Origin: Lasiosphaeris hirsuta
Taxonomy: Eukaryota > Ascomycota > Sordariomycetes > Sordariales > Lasiosphaeriaceae
Assembly (NCBI GenBank): GCA_030549175.1
Contig: JAUKUA010000003.1
Coordinates: 4,464,001 to 4,528,000, forward strand
DNA: 64,000 nt
Direction: 5' to 3'
Below, in pieces: positions 1 to 10,899 of the stretch. The stretch's first letter is position 1, and each line of letters starts with the position of its first letter. The notes below the pieces were generated by a model. The model did no database searches, was not told where the DNA came from, and saw only the letters and a program-made list of their open reading frames with translations. The translations under genes and the position numbers were made by a program.

Positions 1-2
1 TG

Positions 3-1982
3 GGGCGGCCTGGTGGAATTGGCCTGGCCATTTCGCCCTCTCCGTACAGCCGCACCCCCGCTCCTGGCTATACCGCCACCGCCTCCTCAGTCCAGAAGCC
101 GCTACCCGTGAGAGCTCCCACCCCGCCCACGAAAGCTGCAACGCCCAAAATAGAGAGGGAGGTGCAGCGAAGCCCGCCGAAGCCGGCCTTGACTCTCGCT
201 ATACCGGGTACTCTGCCGAGTGCACCGCGGGTACGGCCTCCAGTCAATGGACGTGACAGCGTGGTTACCGAGTTTGCCGAGGATGGAGAGGGGGATAGCG
301 CGTCTGGAAATATCTGGCGGCCACCAGCTACCGACCCTCAGTCAGCCACGGCTTACTTCTTTGCGGATAAGGGGGGAAATTGGGTTTTGCGCAATAAGTC
401 CACTACGAGGAAACCCGAGAGCACGATCGTGTCGATGGGCACCGAGGTCGAGCTTCCGAGTCCTCAAGATCAGACGAAGGCTGAGAGGGCTCAAGGCTTC
501 AACGGATGGTTTTCCCCGGGGGCTGTGGTGTCGCCGCTGAGGGTTCCTTCCAGACCAGAACAGGCAAAGTTGGGGTCACCGATTGCATTCAAGGACCAGC
601 GACGGGACAACCGGTCGTCTAGTGTCTATTCCCCCTTTACCGCGCCCCAGTCTATTACGCCCGGCCCCGAGAACCCCCTGCCTAAAGATCTGCCGCCGCC
701 AGACACTTATTTTTCAATGATCAAAGATGGCAGGGAGCTGGCTGGCAACAGCAGCAAAACGAAGCGGAAATCGGCGAGGAAGGCGAATAGGAGGAGATCT
801 CAGGACTCGGTGACATCAATCGAGTCGGGCGCCGCGCCGCCATTTGAGGAGGAAGACCTCATTGACGATGAGCTTCAGGTGGATCTCTCCCCTGTTGCAG
901 AATCGCCACGTACGCCTAGCACACCTGGCCGATCACCAGTCTCGTACCCCAAGATCCACAATCGCAGCAACGGGCGGCAGCAACAGCAAACGCGGGGCTA
1001 TGGCGCAAACCTGTCTCCATTCCCAGCTCGAGAGGGGCCTCTGCGTCCTCCATTGTCGCTCACGCCGGGGCCACAGAGGCTTATGAACGCGCCTGCTCTG
1101 AACCCGGCCCCCAACAGGAACCCAGGCCAGCAAAGGAATGGATCTCCCGAGGCCAGGCAGGGCACAATTCCTACTGTCGGACAGCAACAGCAACGTCGCC
1201 AAGAACAGCCGCAATCATCGGCTCAATACTGGAACGACCAGCCGCAGCAACAGCTACAACGGTCAGCGCAGGGCAGCAGGCGACAGCCGTCCCGGAGCCC
1301 TCCGCCGTACGACGCCCCGATGGAGGGGATTGCATCGAGACAACAGCAGGCGTACTGGGACCAAGGCCAACGCCAACAGCCGCAGCCGCAGCGTCAATCA
1401 TGGCGTCCAACGCCACCGATGCAACAACCTCAGGCTCGCCCTGTACCACCGCCCGCTGAGTTGTCAGCCCAACAGAGCTCGCTCCTCGCGAAGCGACTTG
1501 GCGCGGAAAAGGCGGCAGCCCTCGCACTCGCTGCTAAGGGAACCACTGCTGACGGCAAGGAGAGAAAGCAGAGACCTGGGTGGACGCGTGAGGGCGCTGC
1601 GCCGCCTGTGCAGCAGGTCGCGTCACAGAGGCAGGTTCAGATTCAGAACCCGGCCCAGGCCCAGATTCAGGCTCAAGCCCAGTTCCAAATGCAGGCCCAA
1701 AGACAGGCTCAGATGCAGCCTCAGGCCCAGGTCCAGGCCCAGGCTCAGGCACAGAGACAAGCCCAGATGCAGAGGCAGATGCAACCGGGATCGTCATCGT
1801 TGCCCTTCCGTGGCCCGCTGCCAGATCGTCGGCCGGGGCTCGGAGGCATGCAGCTGACGACGTCGGGGTTACCAGCACCGACAGCGCAGGTTTTGGATAT
1901 GCCAATTCCAATTACGCCAGGATGGGTGCCTGAGCTGACCCCGACGAGGAAGGGTGATGATTTATTTTTGAATGTGCGGTGA
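3..1982 (+). CDS. 3' part of a Pro/Gln-rich low-complexity protein (5' end outside window)
   Basis: I do not recognise this protein. The frame is open from the window edge (first full codon at base 3) to the TGA at 1980-1982, so at least 659 residues are present and the start is missing. The C-terminal region is largely disordered. It has Pro/Ser-rich stretches, a basic patch (KTKRKSARKANRRR) near 750-800, an acidic patch (FEEEDLIDDE) soon after, and a long Gln-rich region. That region ends in a QAQ/QMQ array at about 1630-1790 made of CAG-CCx-rich repeats. The last 25 residues (motif ITPGWVPELTPTRKGDDLF) are not low complexity and look conserved. No catalytic motif or membrane segment is visible in this part. 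A scaffold, cell-surface or signalling protein with an N-terminal domain outside the window is possible, but that is inference. Confidence 0.75.
   Translation, partial: GRPGGIGLAISPSPYSRTPAPGYTATASSVQKPLPVRAPTPPTKAATPKIEREVQRSPPKPALTLAIPGTLPSAPRVRPPVNGRDSVVTEFAEDGEGDSASGNIWRPPATDPQSATAYFFADKGGNWVLRNKSTTRKPESTIVSMGTEVELPSPQDQTKAERAQGFNGWFSPGAVVSPLRVPSRPEQAKLGSPIAFKDQRRDNRSSSVYSPFTAPQSITPGPENPLPKDLPPPDTYFSMIKDGRELAGNSSKTKRKSARKANRRRSQDSVTSIESGAAPPFEEEDLIDDELQVDLSPVAESPRTPSTPGRSPVSYPKIHNRSNGRQQQQTRGYGANLSPFPAREGPLRPPLSLTPGPQRLMNAPALNPAPNRNPGQQRNGSPEARQGTIPTVGQQQQRRQEQPQSSAQYWNDQPQQQLQRSAQGSRRQPSRSPPPYDAPMEGIASRQQQAYWDQGQRQQPQPQRQSWRPTPPMQQPQARPVPPPAELSAQQSSLLAKRLGAEKAAALALAAKGTTADGKERKQRPGWTREGAAPPVQQVASQRQVQIQNPAQAQIQAQAQFQMQAQRQAQMQPQAQVQAQAQAQRQAQMQRQMQPGSSSLPFRGPLPDRRPGLGGMQLTTSGLPAPTAQVLDMPIPITPGWVPELTPTRKGDDLFLNVR
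1630..1792 (+). repeat. Coding Gln/Ala repeat array
   Basis: Imperfect tandem CAG-GCC-CAG and CAG-ATG-CAG units encode alternating Gln-Ala and Gln-Met runs in the preceding gene. The array is likely length-variable between strains. Confidence 0.7.
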
Positions 1983-3841
1983 TCTCTCTATTTTTTTATT
2001 TATTTCAGCATGTGACGCAGGATTGATCAATGAGTGGTCCTCTCGTTTCCAGACTTTTTCATATATTGTATTACTACCTTGGGTTACCTTACAGGATTGC
2101 GTGCATGGGAACATGGAGTCTTGGTTGTGTTTCTGGGGGTGTCGGTTGACACATAAAAACTAGGTTGGGGCTTATTCAAGAAGAGGAAATTTTCATACAT
2201 GCACTTATGAAACGGGGTCGTCGTTGGGGATACCATTATGTTTTGTAATTGTCTCTTTTTGGGGGGAGGGGGGGAGGGGGCGTTGTTGTGTAGATGTAGT
2301 AGATAACTAGCATGAGGTTGAGGTTTATCAGATCTTATCAGATCTATTTGTTCCGAACTGAAGTGCTGTTTCACATGTCATTCGCCAGCGTGTTATGCAG
2401 CCCAAAGCTCCTCTAACTGCACCGTGGTGAGGCCCATGTCTTGGTCTCAAAGCTGAAATACTGCGTTCCGTGGACGCCGAAACTCGAGTGGTCTGGCCTT
2501 GGGCCTATTGCAAAATAACCAGCGCAGCGGCAAGCCTGTTCGGAATGCGAAGCAGAAAGTTGTGAGACGCCACTGTTTCTAGAGGCAGCAAAAGAGACCA
2601 GTCCAGTCCAGCTGCAGCCCAGTAAGTGGCACGGATTTCTAAGCAGCTCGAGCATTCCCACGTTGAGTAAGGAACATCCCCTCTTCCTGAATAAGGGCCC
2701 CTTCCCTTTAATTCCGATGGCGGACCCCGCAGGGAAAGCTTGTATTAATTATGGCCATTTTTTGTCGGGAGAAGAAGTCTGCTTCGTCTTTGGGACAATT
2801 CATTGTCCCGCTGTCGGAGTACGCTCTTTTCCCCTGCTTCTTTCCTACCCCATCGACCCATCTGGCCATCTCGCGCAGATGAGAAAGGAGGTCAAGTGAG
2901 GGGACTCGGCAATGAGAAGTCAACTAACTCCATCTCGATTACCCGGCAGATATCGCTGCTACTGTTGCTGTTGCGGATGCCTGCTGCTGCACTAGCACAA
3001 TAATACGGACGCACATTAGTCAAGCACAAGGTAGCTAACCTCGTTTTTTTTTTTTCTTCTTTGCCTTTTTCTACACCTTTGAGAAACAAGAGCGTAAGGG
3101 CTAGGCGCATGAGGCTTGGAGCGCAACCGCCAACGGCACCCACAACCCTCCACTTACATGCCCGAACGATTGCGTGCCTCAATGACGCCTTTTCCCCAGA
3201 GGCCTTCGCTCCCCATCTCGATCCCCAAGGTGCATTGTCTGATTCGGCCGCGGCCGTCTCGCACCCCCGCGAACTGAGCTCGTGTGGCCATCTGGCTGCG
3301 CGGAGACGTGGGGGATCACACATTCACACACACTCTGAGGTGGGCTGCGTGTTTTCTACTGTAGCTTTCTACAGTAGTGGAAGTACTCTTGGGTAAGACG
3401 GCGCAAGGGGCTGCCTTGGGTCCGGCCCGCGATAGCATCGTTGCGACCCCTCGTCCTCGTGCGCAAATCACCCCCTCACTTACCTGGACTCGCTGCAAGA
3501 CATACCGGGCTGTCCCCCCCTCCCCTAGGGGTTTGTCGACGATTGCTCTCGTTCTCATTCTCTGGTGATTTGGTTTGCGAGACAAACAACAACATCACAC
3601 ACATCTTCGCATACACATACATACCCCCCCCCCCCCCCTCCCCCCTTGGATCCGGGATTGACTACAGGGCTGACTGCCAAGAAGTTTTCCCTGCAGACAA
3701 CGGGAAGAGCACCTCATCCTGCCTGAGCCGTCTACAGCCGCGAAGTACATACCTGTACATACATACTTGCATCCATCATCGCGAGGTGCAAAGAAACCCC
3801 GCGCAACCCGTAACAGAGGCGGGCGAATACCAGCAGCATCC
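1983..3841. other. Intergenic: 3' flank of gene 1 and promoter/leader of gcs
   Basis: No gene is supported. The stretch holds a G-rich tract at 2261-2280 (G6-A-G7-A-G5), a direct repeat of TATCAGATCT near 2330-2346, a T-run at about 3044, and a C15 tract at 3624-3638 followed by T and C6. Short ORFs on both strands look like chance ORFs. Confidence 0.7.
3016..3022 (+). promoter_or_regulatory. Putative Yap1/AP-1 response element (TTAGTCA)
   Basis: TTAGTCA lies about 0.8 kb upstream of the glutamate-cysteine ligase start. From memory, yeast GSH1 is induced by Yap1 through a TTAGTCA-type element, so the match is suggestive. A 7-mer occurs often by chance and the distance is large. Confidence 0.3.
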
Positions 3842-6332
3842 ATGGGTCTCCTGTGCGTAAAACTAGCTTCCCACGTTCCCTCCCATGACGCCATACTGAT
3901 GATCCCCGTGAAGAGCTTTGGGAACGGCCCTGGATTGGCCAGAGGCCCAAAAGCAGGCGCATCTTGTCCGTGCCTGGGGCATCAAAGTGAGTGACCGCGA
4001 CCCATCTCATGATCCCCCGATCCCCCTTGCCGCCCGGAACTTCCGAGAGTCATCCAGGGGTTTCCCGCCATGACTGGTCTAATCAGTTATTAGCAACTAC
4101 TTGAGATATGGAATAAGGCTAAGGGCAAGGAAAGAGATGCTCTGCTCTGGGGCGATGAGGTACAGCCAATGTCCTCTTTTTCCCCCTTTTGCCATGATAG
4201 GATGCGCCTCTAATACCCCACGGCAAGGTCGAGTACCTAGTTGTGACATATTCCGACGATGACCCCAAAGCTCTCTTGTCTCTGAGACAAGCAGATATCC
4301 TTACCGCCCTGGCGAATGACACGGCGCTCTCTGGAAAGGGGGGCTGTGTCCCTGAGCTTCAAGACGCTCCTAACTCCAAGTATGAGAGAACTTAATCATG
4401 TGTTTTGTTTGAGCCCCAAGACTGACTCAGCCTGTAGACCCAATGTAACGCTCCCGGTATTCCACCCGGAATTTGGCCGGTTTATGCTCGAAGCTACCCC
4501 TGGTAAGCCATGGGGTATCGACTTTAAGGAACTTCTGAATGTCGAGCCTGACATGAAGCTGAGGTAAAACTCACCTGCAGCCTCGCATTCCTATTCATGT
4601 ATTTGCGCCTCGATATCTAACCTCTTGTAGGAGGTGCATCGCTAAAGATCACATGCTACCAAACGAGTACCCGATCACCCTGACAACATTTCCAAGGATT
4701 GGAAGTCCTGGCGTGTTTACTGACCCCTATTACCCCGTGTCTGGCTCAAAACTGAGGTCACAGTTCGTACCGGACGAGATTGCGAACCCTCATATCCGCT
4801 TCCCGACTCTCGCCGCCAACATTCGCTCGCGTAGAGGGCGGAAGGTCCAGGTCAATGTTCCTGTCTTTAGGGACGAGAACACCCCCTGGCCTTGGAAGGA
4901 CCCGACCGTCAACTACGATCTCCACCAGTGGCCCGAGGACGATGACGTGCGCAATGGCGCTGCACCCGACAGCTTCATCCACATGGATGCCATGGCCTTT
5001 GGCATGGGCAGCTGCTGTTTGCAAATCACATTCCAGGCCAAGAACATAACCGAGGGGAGGCAGATGTATGACCAGCTTAGTCCACTAGGACCTATCCTGC
5101 TGGCGCTGACGGCCGCCACCCCGATCTATAAAGGCTTCCTCGCCGACACTGATGTTCGCTGGAACCAGATCAGTAAGGCCGTCGATGACCGCACGAGAGA
5201 GGAGCTAGGTGAAGAGGTAGGGCTCTCCCACCCCGCCCTCAACTCTCTCTGCCTGCTAACAATCCATCAGCCACTTAATAACTCGCGCTGGCGCATCCCT
5301 AAATCCCGCTATGCATCCAACTCTACATATATATCCACAGACCCGCGTCTGCGGCCCGAGTACCTCGACCCAGAACTTGTCATAGACGAGGCTATCAAAC
5401 AGGAGCTGCTCGATGGCGGCATGGACGACCGACTAGCGACGCACTTTGCGCATCTCTTCATCCGCGACCCCATCGTCATCTTCGACGAGGACCTGCACGA
5501 GCTCGACCTCAATAAGACCGACCACTTCGAAAACATCCAGAGCACCAACTGGCAGCATATGCGATTCAAGCCGCCACCCGCCGAAAACTCGATCGGATGG
5601 CGCGTCGAGTTCCGGCCAATGGAAATCCAAGTGACGGATTTTGAGAACGCAGCCTTTGCCGTTTTCATGGTGCTGATTACCCGCGTCGTCTTGAGTTTCG
5701 ACTTGAATTTCTATATCCCCATTCAGCGCGTCGACGAGAATATGGAGACAGCCCACGCCCGGGACGCCGTCCTCGAGGAGAAGTTCTGGTTCCGCCGCAA
5801 CTTGTTCCCCGTTCGCCCGCCACGGAGCGCGCACGGCAGCGGGTCCAACACGCCGAATGGCGGCGTCAGCCGTCCGGCAACTCCCGCCGGCCCCGTCGAA
5901 GACGAGTATCGCCTGATGACGGTCAACGAAATCATCAACGGCACGGCGTATGCCCGCGGTGGCGAGGTTGACGGAGACGCGGATGACGGCGAGGAGGAAG
6001 ACTTCCCCGGCTTGATCCCCCTCGTCGAGAGCTACCTCGACTCGGTCAACGTCGACGTCGTCACACGCTGCGAGCTGGCGACGTACCTGGATCTGATTCG
6101 GAAGCGAGCGAGCGGCGAGTTGTGGACGGCGGCTAAGTGGATTCGCCACTTTGTCGCAAACCACCCCGCGTACCACAAGGATAGTGTGGTGTCGGAGGAT
6201 ATCAATAAAGATTTGGTCGGCGCGGTTATCAAGATTGGAGAGAGGGAGCAGAAGGGGTCGGGGTTCCAGGGTCTGGAGCGTGATGTACCGGCGCTGAAGA
6301 GGTTGCTGGGGGTGTTTAGAAGGTGTTCGTGA
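3842..6332 (+). CDS. gcs1: Glutamate-cysteine ligase catalytic subunit (gamma-glutamylcysteine synthetase)
   Basis: This enzyme ligates L-glutamate to L-cysteine using ATP, the first and rate-limiting step of glutathione synthesis, in the cytosol. I assemble seven exons: 3842-3852, 3914-3986, 4094-4159, 4228-4379, 4438-4563, 4631-5216 and 5271-6332. They total 2076 nt (691 aa), a normal length for the eukaryotic GCS family (PF03074). Family landmarks are in order: MGLLALGT at the start, KGKERDALLWGDEVEYL, LSLRQADIL, FHPEFGRFMLEATPGKPWG (active-site region), and HMDAMAFGMGSCCLQITFQ, followed by the KGFLADTDVRW block. All junctions restore this conserved reading. The ATG at 3842 is chosen because it gives the canonical N-terminus. 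Intron 6 (5217-5270, 54 nt) has no stop and is a multiple of three, so a naive ORF reads straight through it. A putative Yap1-type site lies upstream. Identity is very secure; the first tiny exon is a little less so. Confidence 0.95.
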
Positions 6333-8181
6333 GCCCTATAGATGCATCGCTGGTGTTGGGAGATAGTTTGCTATGGCTGCAAGGGGAGAGCAGTGGGCCG
6401 GTTGCGCTGCTTTTTAGATAGGGGCTAATTTTTCTGGGCCTTTTTTTTTTGGGTTTGCATTACCATCTCTTACTGGGACGTTCTCGTGAAGGGTGGTGTT
6501 GAACTTGTTACGTGTGGGTAACTTATCACAGACCCATTTCTGACCGATTGACAAGGAAGGATTGGCACATAAGGTTATGTAATTAGTTCTTTTTATATGG
6601 GATTGGTCTTCTTTTTGCTTCTCCTTCTCACACGATGCGGCCTCGGTAATATCTTGTCTGGGCGGCTATCCACGGAGAAATGTCCTGGTGGTCTTTGTTT
6701 AACATATGCGGCGACTATGCTCGTAGTTGACCTGGGTACTTCCTACGGAGGCAGAAGCGTCCCATGTTGATAATGATGCTGTGTGGTGGCTGAGACACCA
6801 GCTCCTGAACCTGTGTCGTATATGCCCATACAGTCAGCACCTCGAGCCTTCGCCCACTTTCCCTCGCAGTGTGTGTGGTAAGCTTCATGAAAATTCTGTT
6901 GCTCACTCGAAAGTTGCACTCTCCCCAAACGTGCATTCTAGAAGCACGATACTTAGCTATTCAACAACGACCTGAACAACATTCATGGTCTAGGCTGAGG
7001 AAACTGTTTTGGCATACGCAACCAACCATATCACTGCCAGCAGGAACACCGACTCAGCGGTAGAAGCGAGCGATACCCAAGGATTCACGAACGCGAAGGG
7101 ATACAACCTTCTCCGGTTGTCAATCAGGAGGATAAGTAACAGGCTGGAACCCTAGTCAAGATACCCGTGTCCCGTCTCTACAAACTGGGAAAGCAACTAT
7201 CTCTAAGCTTACCTTCTCGTTCTCGTCTTGTCTCTGAAAAGGCAACATGTCAGGTACTTTGGTTTCCATCCAGCAGTCAAAATAGCCGCGCGCCCCTGGT
7301 TAAGTGGCTGGCGCGGAGGATGTCCCTCGAACCGCGAGAGGTGTTCAGTGGTAGGAGGCCAAAAGGGGTAGTCAAGTCCAAACTGTCTCCTCGGGGGGTC
7401 GCTCTCGCGATTGAACATACATATTCTCACGAAGCACACGATTACCCCCCCCTGGGACTGTGCATGTTTTATTTGTGGGTTCGGCCCGGTTCGAATGTAC
7501 CAGCCCCATCGAGACTTGTTGCTAGAGATGGCGGTTGCTGCGAGTGTTGGCGATCATGCTCGTTGCCGGCCCTGGGAATACCTCCCCCATCGCAGGCATT
7601 GGCGGCCGTAAATGCCGCTCGGTGTTCCTCAAGGTCCTGCCAGCGGCCGTTGTAGTAAAGACGGGAGAAGAATGGGTTGAGCTATCTGTCAAGAGACTCA
7701 AGCCGGCTGGTGTCGTGGTCCCGAAGATACAATGACCAAGGGGCCAACACTTCTCGTATTCTCTGGCCAAGTCTTCACTCAACCTTGTGGAGCCTTCTCT
7801 TACGTGGGAAAGGCCCTACTAGCATCTCACCTACGTAACATATTCAGTGAGCTAATAGGGGGATCGGCGCGGGAGCGGCTTTGTTGGTAACTACGCCAAG
7901 TGAAAGGCTGTCCTCTTGCAAGACATGATACATTGAGAAGGGGCTGCGGTGTCTCGCTGGCGATGCGAACAATCACGCCCTGCCTGCCGTGCCGGAGAGA
8001 GAGAGAGAAGCCCTCCGAGCCGTGACGGTATTCTCAACCAAGCCCTCCTGCCCGCCCCCTTAAACACATCACACCCCATCACCGCCAAAGACCTTGTCCG
8101 CAATGCCTTGTCGGCAGGAGTGCATTGTTTTGCAGGGACGATCTCTCTTTCTCACCCGTCCAGACCCCCCCTCACTCCCGA

Positions 8182-8209
8182 GATTACCACCTCAGGATTA
8201 CCACCTCAG
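8182..8209. repeat. 14-bp direct repeat, two copies
   Basis: GATTACCACCTCAG occurs twice back to back in the nsdD upstream desert. Confidence 0.8.
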
Positions 8210-9450
8210 CAGCTCTTTGCGCCTGGGGTGCAATTCATAACTCCAGTATGCCGACGATCGAAAAAGTTGTGTTCGTTCTTCATGTTCAATGCAAGACATG
8301 GGTGCCATGTGTGCTAGAGGAAGGAGAAAATTAACCTTGTTTTTTTCTTGCTCCATCGAGACGGCACTAACTTAACCCCAGCGAGACATCCATGATGTTC
8401 CCAAGCTCACCGCCCCCCTCCCCCCCCCTCGGGTATCCGCTGGGTCGGGTGCTTCGCTGGCCGCACGTGAGCCTGCGCGCGCCCGTCCCATTATGGCGGG
8501 ACCGACTCGCGATATCTCAGCCGGGGGGGGGAGGTGTTACGCTCCCCTCCCTTTATGTAAGACATGTATTTTTGGTTCCATGTGTCTGATAGCCAGTACG
8601 CGATGGCGAAAGGAGCTAGGGATATGCAGATAACGGACACCCTAGGCATGTAAACAAGATATGGTAGAGACTCCTCAACGGCCGCTTCACTTACACATGT
8701 GGCCTATGGTACTGCCAACTCCATCTCGATAGTATCGCTAGGCCAGCAAAGTTAGTCTATCGCTCCCGCCCAATATTACCTCCCGCCCCCGGTGGCTCTT
8801 CCTTCTCCGATGACAAACGTCAGTGTAAGCTTTTTGCCCTTCCCGTATGTGGGAACCACCGCAAGGATTTATTCCTTGCGAAAAGAAGTGAGGGGCCCAT
8901 TCCCCCAGGGATAAAAGAGAGAGGGAAAGATAGAACGAGAGAGGGGGACTGAGCGCGCGCGTGCCCATGTCCTGTGTCCCGCGGTCTCATCGCGCCAGGC
9001 ACACAACACAAATGCGCTCGCACGCACACAGCACCATCAGCATTCCATTACGCGCCACATCGCTTCACCTTGCCCTCCCTGCCCCGATCCAAACGCCATC
9101 GGGCGCCACGGCGGGGGTTTCTTGTGCCATGGGGGTCAAAACCCCAGTCCCTCAACCACATCAAGCCTAGGCCCACTCTTGCCCAGACTGTCAGACCCGG
9201 CCGATTTGCCCTCTATCGACGCCGCGCGCACAACCACGCACCACACCCCCGGTTTCTGGCATGGGCCACACGAGGTCAACCGCGCAAAACGCGTGGTAAC
9301 GAGAGAAAGGGAGGAAGAGAGGAAGGGGAAATGGGAATTTCGAGGCGAGCGGCCTAGTCGCCCTGTCATCCTTTCCCCGTTCCCCGTTTGTTCACTTGTT
9401 TCTTCTCCCTTCGACCATGAACTTGGGACACCCCATGTGCTTGCGTGCTT

Positions 9451-9503
9451 TGCCTGCTTGCCTGCCTGCCTGCCTACCTGCCTGCCCACCTGCTTGCCTG
9501 CCC
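9451..9503. repeat. TGCC tetranucleotide microsatellite
   Basis: Imperfect (TGCC)n with TACC, TTGC and CACC interruptions. It produces Gly/Lys/Gln-Ala/Val/Gly-type artificial ORFs on the minus strand. Confidence 0.85.
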
Positions 9504-10872
9504 TTTCCTTGGTGGCTGGAGGAGGAAGGGCACGCAAGCAGCAGCGGCATGGCATGATGACAAGATAATATGACCAGGGCCGGGGGCCGGGCGGGGGGGA
9601 GACCGCCGTACAGCACCAGGATGATGGCGAAGCACAAGGAGAGATCCGTGTGTATCCGACTGTCCGTCTCTCGGGCTCGTTCGCTCTCGGGCAAAGGCTA
9701 CACCGGGTGGAGAGAAACAACCCGCATCCCTTACTTGCGATTGGGGGAAGGCGCATGGCGGACAGAGCAGGGCCTCTCACTCCACGACCAACCGTCTGAG
9801 CTGGCTCCCCCCCACCACCTCCCCCAGCTTGTCAGGCTTGGGCTTGCTTCGGCTCCGCTCAGGGCGTTCGTTTCAACGCCCGTTCGCTCCCCTCGTCCGC
9901 CTGCCGCCCCCCTCGTATTGGCATGGAGTTGGCTGTGTTTTGTGGGAGAGAAAGAAGAAAGCATTTGGACCCTACCCAAAACGGCCGGCTGGTCTTTCTC
10001 CGTTGTCGAGGCGAGGCGGGAAAAAGAAAAGAAACATGACATGCCCGCGAGATAAGGTTCCCGGCAAGGTTTAGTGTTGCAAGGTATCAATCAGTATCGT
10101 TGGTGATAATCAATGCTGGCGGGCGGAGAGGCTCCTCCCGTCCTCCCGGAAACTGTTGATGGATCGAAACGGAGGCTCCCGCAATCTTGCACCTCGTGCT
10201 ACTAGAAGAAAACGGAAACCCCACGGGCCGTCATTGGCCTGTCATCTCTCACATTTTTGCGCTTTCCTGCCTTTCGGGTCACCACGTCTTCCGAGACACA
10301 AGCGAGCGAAACAGGACGAGGCGACTGCGGGAGAACATGGAAGCCTCGGTAGAAAACGGCATCGGCAGAGAAGCCATACAAAAAAAGAAAGAAAAAAAAG
10401 GGTGAATAACAACTGTTTCATCACGCTGCATGTCTTGACGTGACGAGTTAGCGAGACGATTGGCGTGTTGGGTATACCATGTACTGCGGTACATAGCGGA
10501 CCAATACTACGCAGGTATGTATACCCAGTAAGCTGAAGAGAGCCACCAAATGGGGTAATGTATTAGTGTAATCGGGGGGTAGTTAGCAATAACCAATAGT
10601 CATTCCCACCTTGCCTGCCTACGCCATACTCGGTATGCAGTCAGCAGGCAAATAATCCTGATTTTGGGGATTGTCCCAGCCTACCCCAGAAGCCTTGCAC
10701 CCACATGCGCACACAATTCCACACCACAGGGGTGAAGGAGGGGGGGGGGGTTTGGGGTGTCCACAGGAGGACATCGGCCGCAACCACCGGTGGTCGATCG
10801 ATTTGATCTGATGATCTGGAGGAATGTGACTGGTCGTGCATGTGGGAAGTAGCGGCTTCAGGCTCCTCTAGT

Positions 10873-10899
10873 CCCAGTGCGCCCAGTGCGCCCAGTGCG
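10873..10899. repeat. 9-bp tandem repeat, three copies
   Basis: CCCAGTGCG is repeated three times exactly, followed by a degenerate partial copy, in the nsdD upstream desert. Confidence 0.85.

Noticed and set aside
4423..4429. TGACTCA (Gcn4/CPC1-type site)
   Set aside because: It lies inside a gcs intron where CTGAC serves as the branch site, so a regulatory role is not supported.
5433..6176. 247-codon minus-strand ORF
   Set aside because: It lies antisense to the conserved glutamate-cysteine ligase exon; its composition is the shadow of GC-biased codons.
9136..9780. 214-codon minus-strand ORF in the nsdD desert
   Set aside because: Much of it is the TGCC microsatellite read as a Gly/Lys/Gln/Ala repeat; there is no domain and it overlaps other chance ORFs.
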